Assembly (NCBI GenBank): GCA_002698265.1
Contig: NZVX01000069.1
Span: 14,449 to 53,247, forward strand
Reading direction: 5' to 3'
Origin: Chloroflexota bacterium
Lineage (GTDB): Bacteria > Chloroflexota > Dehalococcoidia > Lucifugimonadales > UBA3495
Length of the DNA stretch: 38,799 bases
Part shown: positions 25,535 to 34,702 of the stretch, piece by piece
Position numbering within the stretch: position 1 is the first letter of the stretch
How the letters are laid out: the number at the start of each line of letters is the position of its first letter
Notes under the pieces: model-generated
What the model was told of the DNA's origin: nothing
Database searches by the model: none
Seen by the model: only the letters and a program-made list of their open reading frames with translations
Made by a program: the position numbers and the translations under genes

Positions 25535-26746
25535 CTAAATCTCCAGCCCCGACGCCTGGGCGACGATGTCGATATCTTTATCCCCACGACCGCTGAGGCA
25601 GACAAGGACTATCTGGTCAGGTGTCAGCGTCTTCGCCAACTCGACGGCTGCGTGTACTGCGTGGGACGACTCCAGTGCGGGGATGATGCCCTCGGTGCGG
25701 CAGAGCAGATGGAAAGCGTCCAGGGCCTGGGAGTCGTTGACCTCCCGGTACTCAGCCCTACCGGAGTCTTTCAGGTAGCTGTGCTCCGGCCCAACGCCTG
25801 GGTAGTCCAGCCCCGCGGAGATGCTGTGGGTCTCCTGTACCTGGCCATGCTCATCCTGTAGCAGGTAAGACATCGCGCCGTGCAGCACCCCCGGACGCCC
25901 CGCGCTGAGCGTGGCCGAGTGCTTGCCGGTTGCAATGCCTTCACCCCCGGCTTCCAGTCCCATCAGGCGTACGTCCTCATCGGGCACGAAGGGATGGAAT
26001 ATGCCGATGGAGTTGCTGCCGCCGCCGACGCAAGCCAGCACGTAGTCAGGCAATCGCCCTTCAGCCTCCATTAACTGCGCCCTCGCCTCCCGGCCGATGA
26101 CCGTCTGGAAGTCGCGCACCATCACCGGATACGGGTGCGGTCCCACCACGCTGCCAATCAGATAGTGGGTGGTCTCCACGTTGGTCACCCAGTCGCGGAT
26201 GGCCTCGTTGATGGCGTCTTTCAATGTGCGGGTACCCGATTCAACGGGCACGACTTCCGCCTCCAGCAGCTTCATGCGGAAGACGTTCAGCGACTGGCGC
26301 TGAATATCTTCGCGGCCCATGTAGACGATACATTCCAGACCGAGCATGGCACAGGCGGTGGCAGTGGCCACGCCGTGCTGGCCGGCCCCAGTCTCGGCGA
26401 TGATCCGCTTCTTGCCCATGTGCTGGGCCAACAACGCCTGGCCCAGGGCGTTGTTGATCTTATGGGCGCCGGTATGGGCCAGGTCCTCACGCTTGAGGTA
26501 GATCTTGGCGCCGCCGCAGACCCGGGTCAGGTTTTCAGCGAAGTACAGCGCGGTAGGCCTGCCAGCATAGGTGTGCAGCAGATGGCCCAGACGTTCCTGG
26601 AAATCCGGGTTCGCCTTGGCCGTCTGGTAGGCGTCGTCCAAATCCGCAACGGCGGCCATCAATGTCTCGGGGATGAATTTCCCCCCGAAATCACCGAACC
26701 GGCCCCGATCGTCGGGGAAAAGGTGCACCTCGTTTTCATCTGCCAT
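25535..26746 (-). CDS. trpB: Tryptophan synthase beta subunit
   Basis: 403 aa from ATG 26746, chosen for AAGGA just upstream. TrpB1-type sequence: [15 protein letters not shown] at the start, PLP Lys96 in [26 protein letters not shown] phosphate loop and the C-terminal CLSGRGDKD. It joins indole and serine to make tryptophan, normally in complex with TrpA. No trpA follows; the next gene is an SDR. Confidence 0.96.
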   Translation of the reverse strand: MADENEVHLFPDDRGRFGDFGGKFIPETLMAAVADLDDAYQTAKANPDFQERLGHLLHTYAGRPTALYFAENLTRVCGGAKIYLKREDLAHTGAHKINNALGQALLAQHMGKKRIIAETGAGQHGVATATACAMLGLECIVYMGREDIQRQSLNVFRMKLLEAEVVPVESGTRTLKDAINEAIRDWVTNVETTHYLIGSVVGPHPYPVMVRDFQTVIGREARAQLMEAEGRLPDYVLACVGGGSNSIGIFHPFVPDEDVRLMGLEAGGEGIATGKHSATLSAGRPGVLHGAMSYLLQDEHGQVQETHSISAGLDYPGVGPEHSYLKDSGRAEYREVNDSQALDAFHLLCRTEGIIPALESSHAVHAAVELAKTLTPDQIVLVCLSGRGDKDIDIVAQASGLEI

Positions 26747-26759
26747 CGTGTGTTCCTTT

Positions 26760-27446
26760 TTATCCGTTGATCGACTTGGCGGCGGCACGGGCATTGTGCA
26801 TGAAATCCCGTATCTTGGCGTGGTCTTTCTTGCTGTCGGTCTCCACGCCACTGGATACGTCCACACCCCAGGGTTTCACCATGGTGATTGCATCGGAAAC
26901 GTTTTCGGCGGTTAGCCCTCCGGCCAGCAGAAAAGGGTGCCCGGCCTGGGAGAGTGACGCCGCCACATCCCAGTCGAAACCTTTCCCGGTACCGCCTTGG
27001 ATTCCCTCCACGTACCTATCTAGCGTTACCAGGTGTCCAACGCCGCTGAATTCTTTGACCCGATCACCGGTGCCAGCATCATCCGACGCAGTAGCGGATT
27101 CGGCTACGTGCACCACCTTGATCACGTCGCAGCCGACTTGGCCGGCAAATTCGACCGATTCCTGTCCGCAAAGTTGTGCCAGATCTAGTCCGCAGAATTC
27201 GACTACCCCGGCAACTTCTTCGATGGACTGGTCAGCGAATAGCCCCACTATCCGGGGGGCCGGGGGGCCGGAGTTTCTGACGCCATCGACGATGGCTTTG
27301 GCTTCTTTTGGCGTGATCCGCCGGTGCCGCTCGGGCACAAATACCATGCCAATTAAGTCGGCCCCAGCCTCGGCGGCAACCAGCGCGTCGTCCAAGGCGC
27401 GAATCCCGCAGATCTTGACCTTTAATCCCTGAGAATCCATGGTCAC
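26760..27446 (-). CDS. trpF: Phosphoribosylanthranilate isomerase
   Basis: 228 aa TIM barrel with [27 protein letters not shown] (catalytic Cys in KICG) and the C-terminal [13 protein letters not shown] and GVDVSSGVE. The start is GTG 27446, overlapping the trpC stop in a GTGA, or ATG 27440. Converts PRA to CdRP. Confidence 0.95.
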   Translation of the reverse strand: MTMDSQGLKVKICGIRALDDALVAAEAGADLIGMVFVPERHRRITPKEAKAIVDGVRNSGPPAPRIVGLFADQSIEEVAGVVEFCGLDLAQLCGQESVEFAGQVGCDVIKVVHVAESATASDDAGTGDRVKEFSGVGHLVTLDRYVEGIQGGTGKGFDWDVAASLSQAGHPFLLAGGLTAENVSDAITMVKPWGVDVSSGVETDSKKDHAKIRDFMHNARAAAKSING

Positions 27447-28243
27447 GCTGCTGGCGTTTTCTGCCCGGTCAACTCCCGGACCTTTTCGCCGATGTCTGGA
27501 GCGGTCACCAGGGCCTCCCCCACCAGCACCGCATTAACTCGAAAACGATTCATCTGCTGGAGATGGTCGCGGTTGAAGATACCGCTCTCGCTGACTATCT
27601 GCTTGCCTCTGGGGACCAGCGGCGCCAGGCGTTCCGTCACTCCCAGGTCGGTAGTGAAGATGCGCAGGTCCCGGTTGTTTATCCCGATGATCTCAGCTCC
27701 GGCATCCACCGCGGTCTCCAGTTCCACTTCGTCGTGGACCTCCACCAGACATTGCATCCAGTGTGACTGGGCAGCGGCCAGAAGCTCTTTCAATTGGGTT
27801 GGCTCCAAGATTGCCACTATCAGAAGCATGGCATCGGCCCCGGCGGCGCGAGTCTCAACGACCTGGTAGGGGTCGAAGATAAAATCTTTGCGCATGACCG
27901 GCGCGCGTTGGGACGCCCCAGCTTCTTTAATCTGACGCAGGTGGCCCAGTTCACCCTGAAACCTGGGGTCGGTCAGGCACGATATGGCGGCAGCGCCGTT
28001 GCTGGCGTAGGTGTCGGCCAGCTTCAGGTGGTCGAAGTCGGGCAGCAGCAGCCCACGGGAGGGCGAGGCCTTCTTGACCTCTGCGATCAACCGCACTCCG
28101 CCACCTAGCAGCGCACCCGACAGATTCAGGGGTCGTGGTTGGCCAGCAGCAGCAGTCTCTAAGTCGGCGAGGGATACCTGAGTCTTGCTCTCGGCCAGCT
28201 CAACACGCTTGGCGGCGACTATTTCATCAAGGATGTTTGGCAT
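27443..28243 (-). CDS. trpC: Indole-3-glycerol phosphate synthase
   Basis: 266 aa TIM barrel. Start ILDEIVAAKRVELAESK, catalytic Lys in AEVKKASPSRG, MRKDFIFDPYQV, and the EIIGINNRDL and SESGI motifs. Uses the TrpF product. Start ATG 28243, 50 bp after trpD; it overlaps trpF by four bases. Confidence 0.95.
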   Translation of the reverse strand: MPNILDEIVAAKRVELAESKTQVSLADLETAAAGQPRPLNLSGALLGGGVRLIAEVKKASPSRGLLLPDFDHLKLADTYASNGAAAISCLTDPRFQGELGHLRQIKEAGASQRAPVMRKDFIFDPYQVVETRAAGADAMLLIVAILEPTQLKELLAAAQSHWMQCLVEVHDEVELETAVDAGAEIIGINNRDLRIFTTDLGVTERLAPLVPRGKQIVSESGIFNRDHLQQMNRFRVNAVLVGEALVTAPDIGEKVRELTGQKTPAA

Positions 28244-28293
28244 GATTCTACCGTGGGCGTAATTTCCAGACTAGCATTATACTTCGCGGTTCT

Positions 28294-29322
28294 CTAAACC
28301 GGTTCAGCCGGCCCCGCCTGACTAACCTCGATCATGGACTCCATCCGGTCCTTGGCTGCGCCGCTGTCTATGGTCTGGGCGGCAAGTTGCACCCCGTCGC
28401 GGATGTTGGAGACCAGGTCCCCCACCAGCAGCACCCCAGCGCTGTTCAGCAAAACGTAGTCCCGCACTGGACCGCCGGCGCCGTCCAACAACTCCCGCAT
28501 GGTCTTGGCATTGGCCGCCTTGTCTCCACCCCGGACCGCTTCGATCTCTGTGACCGGCAGGCCGGTGTCGGTCACAGAGATCGTCCAATTGCTCACTTTG
28601 CCACCAGCAACCTCCCACACTGATGTGTCCCCAGAGAGAGTCATCTCATCCAGGCCGCCGTCGCCGTGGACGATGATAGAGTGATGGGTGTCCAGCAGGT
28701 TCAAAACCGACGCCATCTGCTCGCTCAACTCCGGAAATGCGACGCCCACCAGCATCGACTGCGCTCCAGCCGGGTTGGTCAACGGCCCCAGAATGTTGAA
28801 CACGGTCCGGATGCCTATCTCCCGGCGTACCGGCCCGGCGTGGCGCATAGACGGATGGAAAGCCTGGGCAAACATGAACCCTATGCCGCTTTCTCTGATG
28901 CAACGCTCCACGCCCTCGGGCGAAAGCTCGATCTTCACCCCCAGTTCTTCCAGTAGGTCGGCACTGCCGCAGGTACCCGAAGCAGCTCTGTTGCCATGCT
29001 TGGCAACTTTTAACCCAGCGCCCGCGGCAACAAAGGCCGCGGCGGTGGAGATATTAAACGTGTTCAGGCCGTCTCCGCCGGTACCCACTGAGTCCACCAA
29101 CATACCGTCTACGTTCACCCGCAGGGCGAATTCGCGCATAACGGTGGCCATACCGGCGATCTCTTCGGTGCTCTCACCCTTGAGCCGGAGTGCCGTCAAG
29201 AACGAGCCCAACTGCGCCTGGGTAGCCTCGCCGGACATGATCTGCCGCATGACCGACGCAGCGTCGTCCATAGACAGGTGTCTGCCTGAGACCACTATGT
29301 CTATCGCTTCCCTGATTTCCAA
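28294..29322 (-). CDS. trpD: Anthranilate phosphoribosyltransferase
   Basis: 342 aa. The PRPP site GTGGDGLNTFNIST and KHGNRAASGTCGSADLLE are present, as is RPVFNILGPLTNPA-type sequence. Translation probably begins at TTG 29322, with AGGAGC about eight bases upstream; no in-frame ATG is better placed. Confidence 0.95.
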   Translation of the reverse strand: MEIREAIDIVVSGRHLSMDDAASVMRQIMSGEATQAQLGSFLTALRLKGESTEEIAGMATVMREFALRVNVDGMLVDSVGTGGDGLNTFNISTAAAFVAAGAGLKVAKHGNRAASGTCGSADLLEELGVKIELSPEGVERCIRESGIGFMFAQAFHPSMRHAGPVRREIGIRTVFNILGPLTNPAGAQSMLVGVAFPELSEQMASVLNLLDTHHSIIVHGDGGLDEMTLSGDTSVWEVAGGKVSNWTISVTDTGLPVTEIEAVRGGDKAANAKTMRELLDGAGGPVRDYVLLNSAGVLLVGDLVSNIRDGVQLAAQTIDSGAAKDRMESMIEVSQAGPAEPV

Positions 29323-29338
29323 CTTTAATAGCTCCTAT

Positions 29339-29923
29339 CTAAACCCTAACCGCCGCGCTCACCGTGTCCAGGAAATTCTGCAGCAGGTGTTTTCCGTCCG
29401 GGGTAAGGATGGACTCGGGGTGGAACTGGACGCCCTCGATCGGAAATTCTTTGTGGCGCAGTCCCATGATCAGCCCGTTGTCGGTCTGGGCCGTGACCTC
29501 CAGGGTGTCTGGGACGGTCTCAGGAAAGACCACCAGCGAGTGGTAGCGAATGGCCTGGAAGGGATTGGGCAGTCCGGCCAAGACTCCGGCGCCGTTGTGG
29601 TTCACCATGGATGTCTTGCCGTGGCGAATCTCGCCCGCCTGGTCTACTTTGGCGCCGTAGACGTGGCCGATGCACTGGTGGCCCAGGCAAACACCCAAGG
29701 TAGGCGTTTTGGGTCCGAACTGCCGGATCACATCGTTGGAGATTCCCGCCTCAAGGGGCGTGGACGGACCCGGAGATATGATAATGCCGTCCGGCGACAT
29801 GTCCGTGATCTCCTCCAAAGAGATCTTATCGTTGCGGACCACCTCAACCTCAGCGCCCAACTCGCATAGATATTGGTACAGGTTGTAGGTGAAGCTATCG
29901 TAATTATCGATCATTAAAAGCAT
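29339..29923 (-). CDS. trpG: Anthranilate synthase glutamine amidotransferase component
   Basis: 194 aa class I glutaminase with the triad C79 (GVCLGHQCIG), H168 and E170 (FHPES) and the oxyanion region SPGPSTP. It supplies ammonia to TrpE. Could also serve as PabA. ATG 29923; trpD follows after 16 bp. Confidence 0.94.
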   Translation of the reverse strand: MLLMIDNYDSFTYNLYQYLCELGAEVEVVRNDKISLEEITDMSPDGIIISPGPSTPLEAGISNDVIRQFGPKTPTLGVCLGHQCIGHVYGAKVDQAGEIRHGKTSMVNHNGAGVLAGLPNPFQAIRYHSLVVFPETVPDTLEVTAQTDNGLIMGLRHKEFPIEGVQFHPESILTPDGKHLLQNFLDTVSAAVRV

Positions 29924-29953
29924 GGTATTTACCCTATCGTCGAGTGGCCGGAA

Positions 29954-30394
29954 CTAGAGGGTCTCCACAAACTCCAGCCAATTGCCGTCGGGGTCTTGGG
30001 CGTATGCCGCCTTGCGCGACAGCTTTCCGTCATCGTCGAACATCGATGCAGGTGGGTTGTTGTATTTTATTCCCTTCTGAGAAGTCTCCTGGTAAAACGC
30101 GTCCAGGTCGTCAACGAAGAAAGCCAGATGTGACGCTCCCAGGTCATTGCGGTGGAGATGGTTCTCCCCGCTGGCCGGGGACAGGTATTGAATCAACTCG
30201 AGTTGATGGCCATCGCCCATGTCCACGAAACCGCCCTTGATGTGGGCGCCGGGGAAGGCCAGCACCTGCTCGACAAACTCCCCTTCACGTTCGGTGCGGC
30301 CCGCGATGCGCATGCCCAGTACTTCAGCGTAGAACTTTATGGACGCCTCGATATCCTTGACCACGAAGCCAGTGTGAAAAAACGATTTCAACAT
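29954..30394 (-). CDS. VOC/glyoxalase-like protein within the trp operon
   Basis: 146 aa, two beta-alpha-beta3 units. Likely metal ligands are His7 (FHTGFVVKD), the Glu in HQLELIQY, the His in ASHLAFFVDD and the Glu in PDGNWLEFVE. Closest in style to lactoylglutathione lyase or methylmalonyl-CoA epimerase. A GGAGA lies before ATG 30394. It sits between trpE and trpG with short gaps (21 and 30 bp), so it is transcribed with them, but no role in tryptophan synthesis is known to me. Confidence 0.83.
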   Translation of the reverse strand: MLKSFFHTGFVVKDIEASIKFYAEVLGMRIAGRTEREGEFVEQVLAFPGAHIKGGFVDMGDGHQLELIQYLSPASGENHLHRNDLGASHLAFFVDDLDAFYQETSQKGIKYNNPPASMFDDDGKLSRKAAYAQDPDGNWLEFVETL

Positions 30395-30415
30395 TTTATT
30401 TCTCCTATTTGTTGG

Positions 30416-31870
30416 TTACTCTGAGCCCTCGGCCAGATCGATAGCGCGCATCAATGCGCCGGCTTTGTGGCGGGTCTCCATGTACTCGTCTTCGCCCGTA
30501 CTGTCAGCGACGATACCGCCGCCCGCCTGAACGTACATCACTCCATCTTTGTAGACACCGGTGCGGAGCACCAAGGCCGTATCCATGTCGCCTGAGTAAC
30601 TGAAATAGCCCACGGCACCTCCGTAAGGCCCCCGCTTCTCGCCCTCCAACTCGGCGATTATCTCCATGGCCCGGATCTTGGGCGCCCCAGACACCGTGCC
30701 TGCCGGAAAGCAGGACCGCAGGGCGTCGTAGGAAGTCATCTCAGGCCGGAGGTCCCCCTCCACATGGGAGACCAGGTGCATCACGTGGGAGAACTTCTCC
30801 ACGTCCATGAGCTGGGTGACCGACACAGTGCCAGGCTGACTGACCCGCCCGATGTCGTTGCGGCCCAAATCCACCAGCATGATGTGTTCGGCCCTTTGCT
30901 TCTCGCTGCTCTTCAACTCCGCCTCGTTGGCGTCGTCTTCGCCGGGAGTCGCACCCCTGGGCCGGGTGCCGGCGATCGGATGGGTGGCGGCTCTGCCGTT
31001 GTGCACGGTGACAACCGTTTCGATGGCCGCCCCTACGATCTGGAAGCCGTCCAAGTTCAGGTAATACATATATGGCGATGGGTTGATGCTGCGGAGAGAC
31101 CGGTAGATCTGGAACGGGTGGGCCTCGGTGCATCGGGAGAAGCGCTGGGAATAGGTTACCTGAATCATGTCGCCGGCATAGATATAGTCGATGCATCGGT
31201 CGATCATCTTGGAGTAATGGTCCGTTGTTTGATTGGACTCGATTTCGCTGGGGACCACCTTCTGTTGTCCGTTGGACTGTAGCTCCGGCGGCAATTCCAA
31301 GGGCTGTGACAGCCGGCTGACCATCTCGTCGATCTTGGCCGTGGCCTCGGCGTAGGAACGGTCGATGTCGCCGTCCAGATTAACGTGACTGACCACTTTG
31401 ATGTCGTGCCGGACGTGGTCGAACAGCAACAGAGTGTCGCAGAACATGAACACCGACTCTGGGACGCCCACGGGGTCTTCCGGCATCTCCGGAACTCTTG
31501 GCTCGAAGTAGCGGATGGTGTCGTAGGCCAGGTAGCCCACCGCGCCACCATGAAACCCGGGCAGCCCTTCAACCGGGGCCAGCTGGAATTTGTCCATTTC
31601 CTCCTGGACGGGCAGCAGTGGGTCGATCTCGCCCAAATCTTCTTTGGCGCCGGTCTTCACCACCTTGTACGGGTCGGTGCCTATAAAGCTGTAGCGGCCG
31701 ATGCGTTCTCCTCCTTCCACGCTCTCCAGCAGGAAAGAATATGACCCCCGCGCCACCTTCAGATAGGCCGAGACCGGAGTTTCCAGATCGGCGTTTATAG
31801 AGCGAAAAACCGGCGCCAGGTTTCCTTGGCCGGTCATCTCCTTAAGTTTTTCCAGTGTCGGTTGGTACAT
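30416..31870 (-). CDS. trpE: Anthranilate synthase component I
   Basis: 484 aa from ATG 31870, preferred over ATG 31876 because GGGAG lies seven bases ahead of the former and only one base ahead of the latter. Chorismate-binding motifs are complete: PSPYMYYLNLDGFQIVGA, HPIAGTRPRG, EHIMLVDLGRNDIG, GTVSGAPKIRAMEII, GGAVGYFSYSGDMD and AGGGIVADS. An N-terminal LLESVEGGERIGRYSF element suggests tryptophan feedback inhibition. Confidence 0.95.
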   Translation of the reverse strand: MYQPTLEKLKEMTGQGNLAPVFRSINADLETPVSAYLKVARGSYSFLLESVEGGERIGRYSFIGTDPYKVVKTGAKEDLGEIDPLLPVQEEMDKFQLAPVEGLPGFHGGAVGYLAYDTIRYFEPRVPEMPEDPVGVPESVFMFCDTLLLFDHVRHDIKVVSHVNLDGDIDRSYAEATAKIDEMVSRLSQPLELPPELQSNGQQKVVPSEIESNQTTDHYSKMIDRCIDYIYAGDMIQVTYSQRFSRCTEAHPFQIYRSLRSINPSPYMYYLNLDGFQIVGAAIETVVTVHNGRAATHPIAGTRPRGATPGEDDANEAELKSSEKQRAEHIMLVDLGRNDIGRVSQPGTVSVTQLMDVEKFSHVMHLVSHVEGDLRPEMTSYDALRSCFPAGTVSGAPKIRAMEIIAELEGEKRGPYGGAVGYFSYSGDMDTALVLRTGVYKDGVMYVQAGGGIVADSTGEDEYMETRHKAGALMRAIDLAEGSE

Positions 31871-31887
31871 TCCCATGCTCCCTTGGC

Positions 31888-32256
31888 CTAGGTGTCCGTG
31901 CCGCGCCGGCCGGAGAAGAATATGGCCCCTTGTTGTACTTGGCTGGGGTCGAAGCCTTCGGATTTTATGTCTGTGAATATGTCCGCGAACAGGGAGAAGC
32001 GGACATTCCCCTTCGCCGCGTTGGCCTCCGCCCGGCGCAGCAGTTGCCCGGTGCCGCAGCCCAAATCAAGCAGGTTTCCGTCGGGAGTGATCGGCTCCAG
32101 GGCCCATTTGATACGCTCCATCAGGATCGTGCCGCTGTCGAACCGGTCCCGGTCTTCGTCGTAGGAACGACTGTACTCCCGGTAAACCGAGCGTTTGAGC
32201 GCCGCGTAACTTGTTTCCAACTCTGTGTCATAGCTTTTGAATTTTTTACCAAACAA
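31888..32256 (-). pseudogene. Shortened SAM-dependent methyltransferase at head of trp operon
   Basis: The open frame holds a normal methyltransferase start (YREYSRSYDEDRDRFDSG) and SAM motif I (LLDLGCGTGQLL), but then joins to what looks like a C-terminal end (FADIFTDIKSEGFDPSQVQQ...FFSGRR). Only about 120 codons remain of a usual 200-250. The frame reaches back into the T-box terminator U-run (TTG 32256) and there is no ribosome site, so even the start seems lost. It is the first frame after the riboswitch and ends 17 bp before trpE. Confidence 0.6.
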
Positions 32257-32585
32257 AAAAAGACCCGTCCATAAAGGGACGAGTCAGCTCGTGTTGCCAC
32301 CCTATTTGCCGACAGAACCCCAATTTGTAGACGGGGTAGTTCCGGCTTCTCAATCGGCGGGAGGGCCCTGGTCTACTTTCGCCCTCGTGCCGTGGACCTT
32401 TAACGGCGCCCAACCGTCACAGCCTAGTTCCGTCCTCGATTTGATCGGGACATCGATCGGCCTGCGGCTCCGGGGTCCATTCGTTCTTCCGCTCTGAGCA
32501 CCGGCTCACACCAAGCCCGGCTCGCTTTGCTCCGCTGGAAGACTACTACTCCCCTTCATAGCCTTTCTACATATTCGTTTGTGTG
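32255..32585 (-). ncRNA. Tryptophan T-box leader
   Basis: The T-box sequence AGGGTGGCAACACGAGC (32287-32303) lies just before an intrinsic terminator: stem 32262-32270 with 32277-32285, six-base loop and a seven-U run. Upstream is a long stem I region starting with an AGUAGUAGU element and holding GAAUGGACC, where UGG (32477-32479) is the likely Trp specifier codon. Uncharged tRNA-Trp would stabilise the antiterminator and allow transcription of the trp genes. The full stem I, II and III fold was not computed. Confidence 0.88.
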
Positions 32586-32591
32586 ATTTTG

Positions 32592-32621
32592 AGTATAGGG
32601 TCGCTGAAAAATTATTGTCAA
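32592..32621 (-). promoter_or_regulatory. Promoter of the trp operon
   Basis: Minus strand TTGACA (32616-32621), 18-base spacer, TATACT (32592-32597). The start point would be near 32585, directly at the 5' end of the T-box. Confidence 0.8.
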
Positions 32622-32652
32622 GTTTTCGTAGGTAAATGGCCAAAGTATGGCC

Positions 32653-33093
32653 CTAGACCGTCGCTTCCCCCAACCCGCCATGCGCCACCGGCACAGCCTC
32701 GTCTTCCCCCGGCCAAGGCGGTGTGGTATGACACAGAAACCGCAGCGGACCGTCCTGACCGGCGCTGAATTGGAAGCTCCAACCTGTGGGGATGACCAGG
32801 GCATCACCGGGCTTCACATCAACGGTGGAGGCATTCTCCGGGTCGGCATCGGGCGGACAACGCCACACCTGCCCAGTACCATCCAGGACGTACCAGACCT
32901 CTTCCACAGTACCGTGCCGGACCGGGCGGGTGACTTCTCCGGAACCCAAAGTGACTTCAACCAGACTGCTATTTGTAGCGCCATGGCGTACGTCCACCAG
33001 CAGGCGTATCTCCGAGCCGTCGGGAGCCGTTAGGTCAGGAGTTGGGCGTCGCTGTCCCAAGGGAGGAACAAGATTGCTGTTGGATGCTGTCAC
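32653..33093 (-). CDS. Cupin-domain protein
   Basis: 146 aa single cupin: RHGTVEEVWYVLDGTGQVW forms motif 1 and GDALVIPTGWSFQFSAG motif 2. Only part of the usual metal-ligand set is obvious (His and Glu of motif 1). GTG 33093 is the start, with AAGGTG upstream. It ends ~30 bp before the trp promoter. Role unknown; 26 bp behind a DASS transporter gene, so probably co-transcribed with it. Confidence 0.75.
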   Translation of the reverse strand: MTASNSNLVPPLGQRRPTPDLTAPDGSEIRLLVDVRHGATNSSLVEVTLGSGEVTRPVRHGTVEEVWYVLDGTGQVWRCPPDADPENASTVDVKPGDALVIPTGWSFQFSAGQDGPLRFLCHTTPPWPGEDEAVPVAHGGLGEATV

Positions 33094-33119
33094 CTCGGCA
33101 CCTTATCTAGCGGTCCCGT

Positions 33120-34526
33120 TTAGGGATTCAAGCCCTCGCCCACCAGACTCCAGTAGGGCAGGACGATGGTAAATAGCACGCCGATGGCGATCACAGTCAT
33201 CACAACACCCATCCTGACTACCTCGGAGGCCTTGATCTCGGCTCGCTGGTAGATGAACACGCTGCCCGTGGCGCTGGCTGGGTAATAGACCACCGAGTCT
33301 CCAACGACAACTACCGCCAAGCCACAGACAACGGGATTCAGCCCCAGGGCCGCGCCGGTGGACATGGCCACAGGAATGATGAACGCCAGATAGCCCGAGA
33401 TGTTGGGCATGACGACCCGGACGGCCGCAGACGCGGCGCACATCGCCAGCAATATCAACGTGGGGTGGTCCCGCAACCCTTCTACGCTTCCCACTAGGGT
33501 GTCCGCGAACCATGCGGCCGCCCCACTGATGATCAACGCATTGGCCAACGACAATGACGAAGCGATAACGAATATGTTGGTCCACCCAATGTTCGTCTCA
33601 AATTCCCGCCACGTAAGGAGACCCACTCCCGGCAGCAAGATCACCGTCATGGCGATCATCGCCGGCACGGCGGGCGGCAGGCCGTGGGCAAAGTCCGTGA
33701 ACCAAAGCAGGGCCGTGCCCAAAGCAATCAGACCCGCCTTTATCTCCTTGGTCTGGATCGGGCCTGTTTTTAAATCGACAGTGTCGACCCCATCAGGCAG
33801 TGTGAACCCCGACCGGTACATCAGGAACACGGCCAGCCCGCCGAACATCAGGATCAGATAGAAGGGCGCGGCCATCAAGATGAACCACCTGGTCCAGGAA
33901 AAATCATCGATCATCCCAAAATCCGCAATCAAGGCAGACGCGACCACCGGGGTGATTCCTCCCGCCAACAATGCGGTGGAACCCAACCTGTTCAGTCCGC
34001 CCATGGCGATCATGACCGCCTTGTTCAATGGCGAGCTTTTTTCCACACCCCAGTGCTCCAACACCTGCTCGTACACATGGACCATGATGGCCCCGCGAGT
34101 GCTGGCGGAGGGAAGGGCAAAGGTCAACCCGGCAAAGGCGGCCAGCATTTGGACGTAGAGCATCCTGGGGCTTCCGCCGGCAAACCGAATGAGATAGGCC
34201 GCCATCCGCGCCGCGAGGCCCGATTGTTGCACGGCCAAACCCAGGGTGAGGATTCCCAACAGGAAATAGGTGACAGGTTGAGAGAAGCCGTACAATGCCA
34301 CGTTGACGTCCTCAACGGCGTCCACCAGCGCCAAGGCGACGATGCTTACCAAGCCAGTCACGGCGATGTGAAGGGTTTCCGTGGCCCACAGCACCACGGC
34401 CATGGCCATCACCGCCAGCGCCCGCTGCCCCTGGTCGGTGAGCCCATCAGGGTTGGGCGCCAGGATCACTGCTAGGAAAACTGCAACCGGAAGACCGAAC
34501 CGGAATGCCAGGGCGCCCGGTCTCAT
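33120..34526 (-). CDS. DASS-family (SLC13-like) sodium:anion symporter
   Basis: 468 aa from ATG 34526 (TTG 34553 is an alternative; no ribosome site is clear). Multi-helix protein with the two related halves of the family: LPSASTRGAIMVHVYEQVLEHWG in the first and MPNISGYLAFIIPVAMSTGAALGLNP in the second. Likely imports dicarboxylates, sulfate or a related anion with sodium. The substrate is not readable from sequence. Confidence 0.85.
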   Translation of the reverse strand: MRPGALAFRFGLPVAVFLAVILAPNPDGLTDQGQRALAVMAMAVVLWATETLHIAVTGLVSIVALALVDAVEDVNVALYGFSQPVTYFLLGILTLGLAVQQSGLAARMAAYLIRFAGGSPRMLYVQMLAAFAGLTFALPSASTRGAIMVHVYEQVLEHWGVEKSSPLNKAVMIAMGGLNRLGSTALLAGGITPVVASALIADFGMIDDFSWTRWFILMAAPFYLILMFGGLAVFLMYRSGFTLPDGVDTVDLKTGPIQTKEIKAGLIALGTALLWFTDFAHGLPPAVPAMIAMTVILLPGVGLLTWREFETNIGWTNIFVIASSLSLANALIISGAAAWFADTLVGSVEGLRDHPTLILLAMCAASAAVRVVMPNISGYLAFIIPVAMSTGAALGLNPVVCGLAVVVVGDSVVYYPASATGSVFIYQRAEIKASEVVRMGVVMTVIAIGVLFTIVLPYWSLVGEGLNP

Positions 34527-34637
34527 ATTTCTGATGGTGGCTAGATCTATCAATTCAAGTACCCGGCGGAACGGCGCATAAAATCCGCCGTTTGTTCGGC
34601 GGCACCTACTCTACCGCAGCTAAATAGGCCGCACAAG

Positions 34638-34672
34638 ATAAAGGCCCCCTGCTAATCTTCGAGGGCCTTTAT
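34638..34672. terminator. Terminator-like hairpin behind the crotonase gene
   Basis: ATAAAGGCCC / GGGCCTTTAT, ten perfect pairs and a 15-base loop. Lies 30 bp after the crotonase stop and ahead of the transporter. The U-run is short, so strength is uncertain. Confidence 0.6.
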
Positions 34673-34702
34673 TTCAACAACCGGTCAACGGTCTGGGATT
34701 GG

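Noticed and set aside
26747-26866. Longer N-terminus for TrpB
   Set aside because: The added part overlaps the end of trpF and is not TrpB-like; AAGGA precedes ATG 26746.
28688-29869. Plus-strand open frame of 393 codons
   Set aside because: It lies across trpD and trpG on the opposite strand; its composition is that of a shadow of GC-rich codons.
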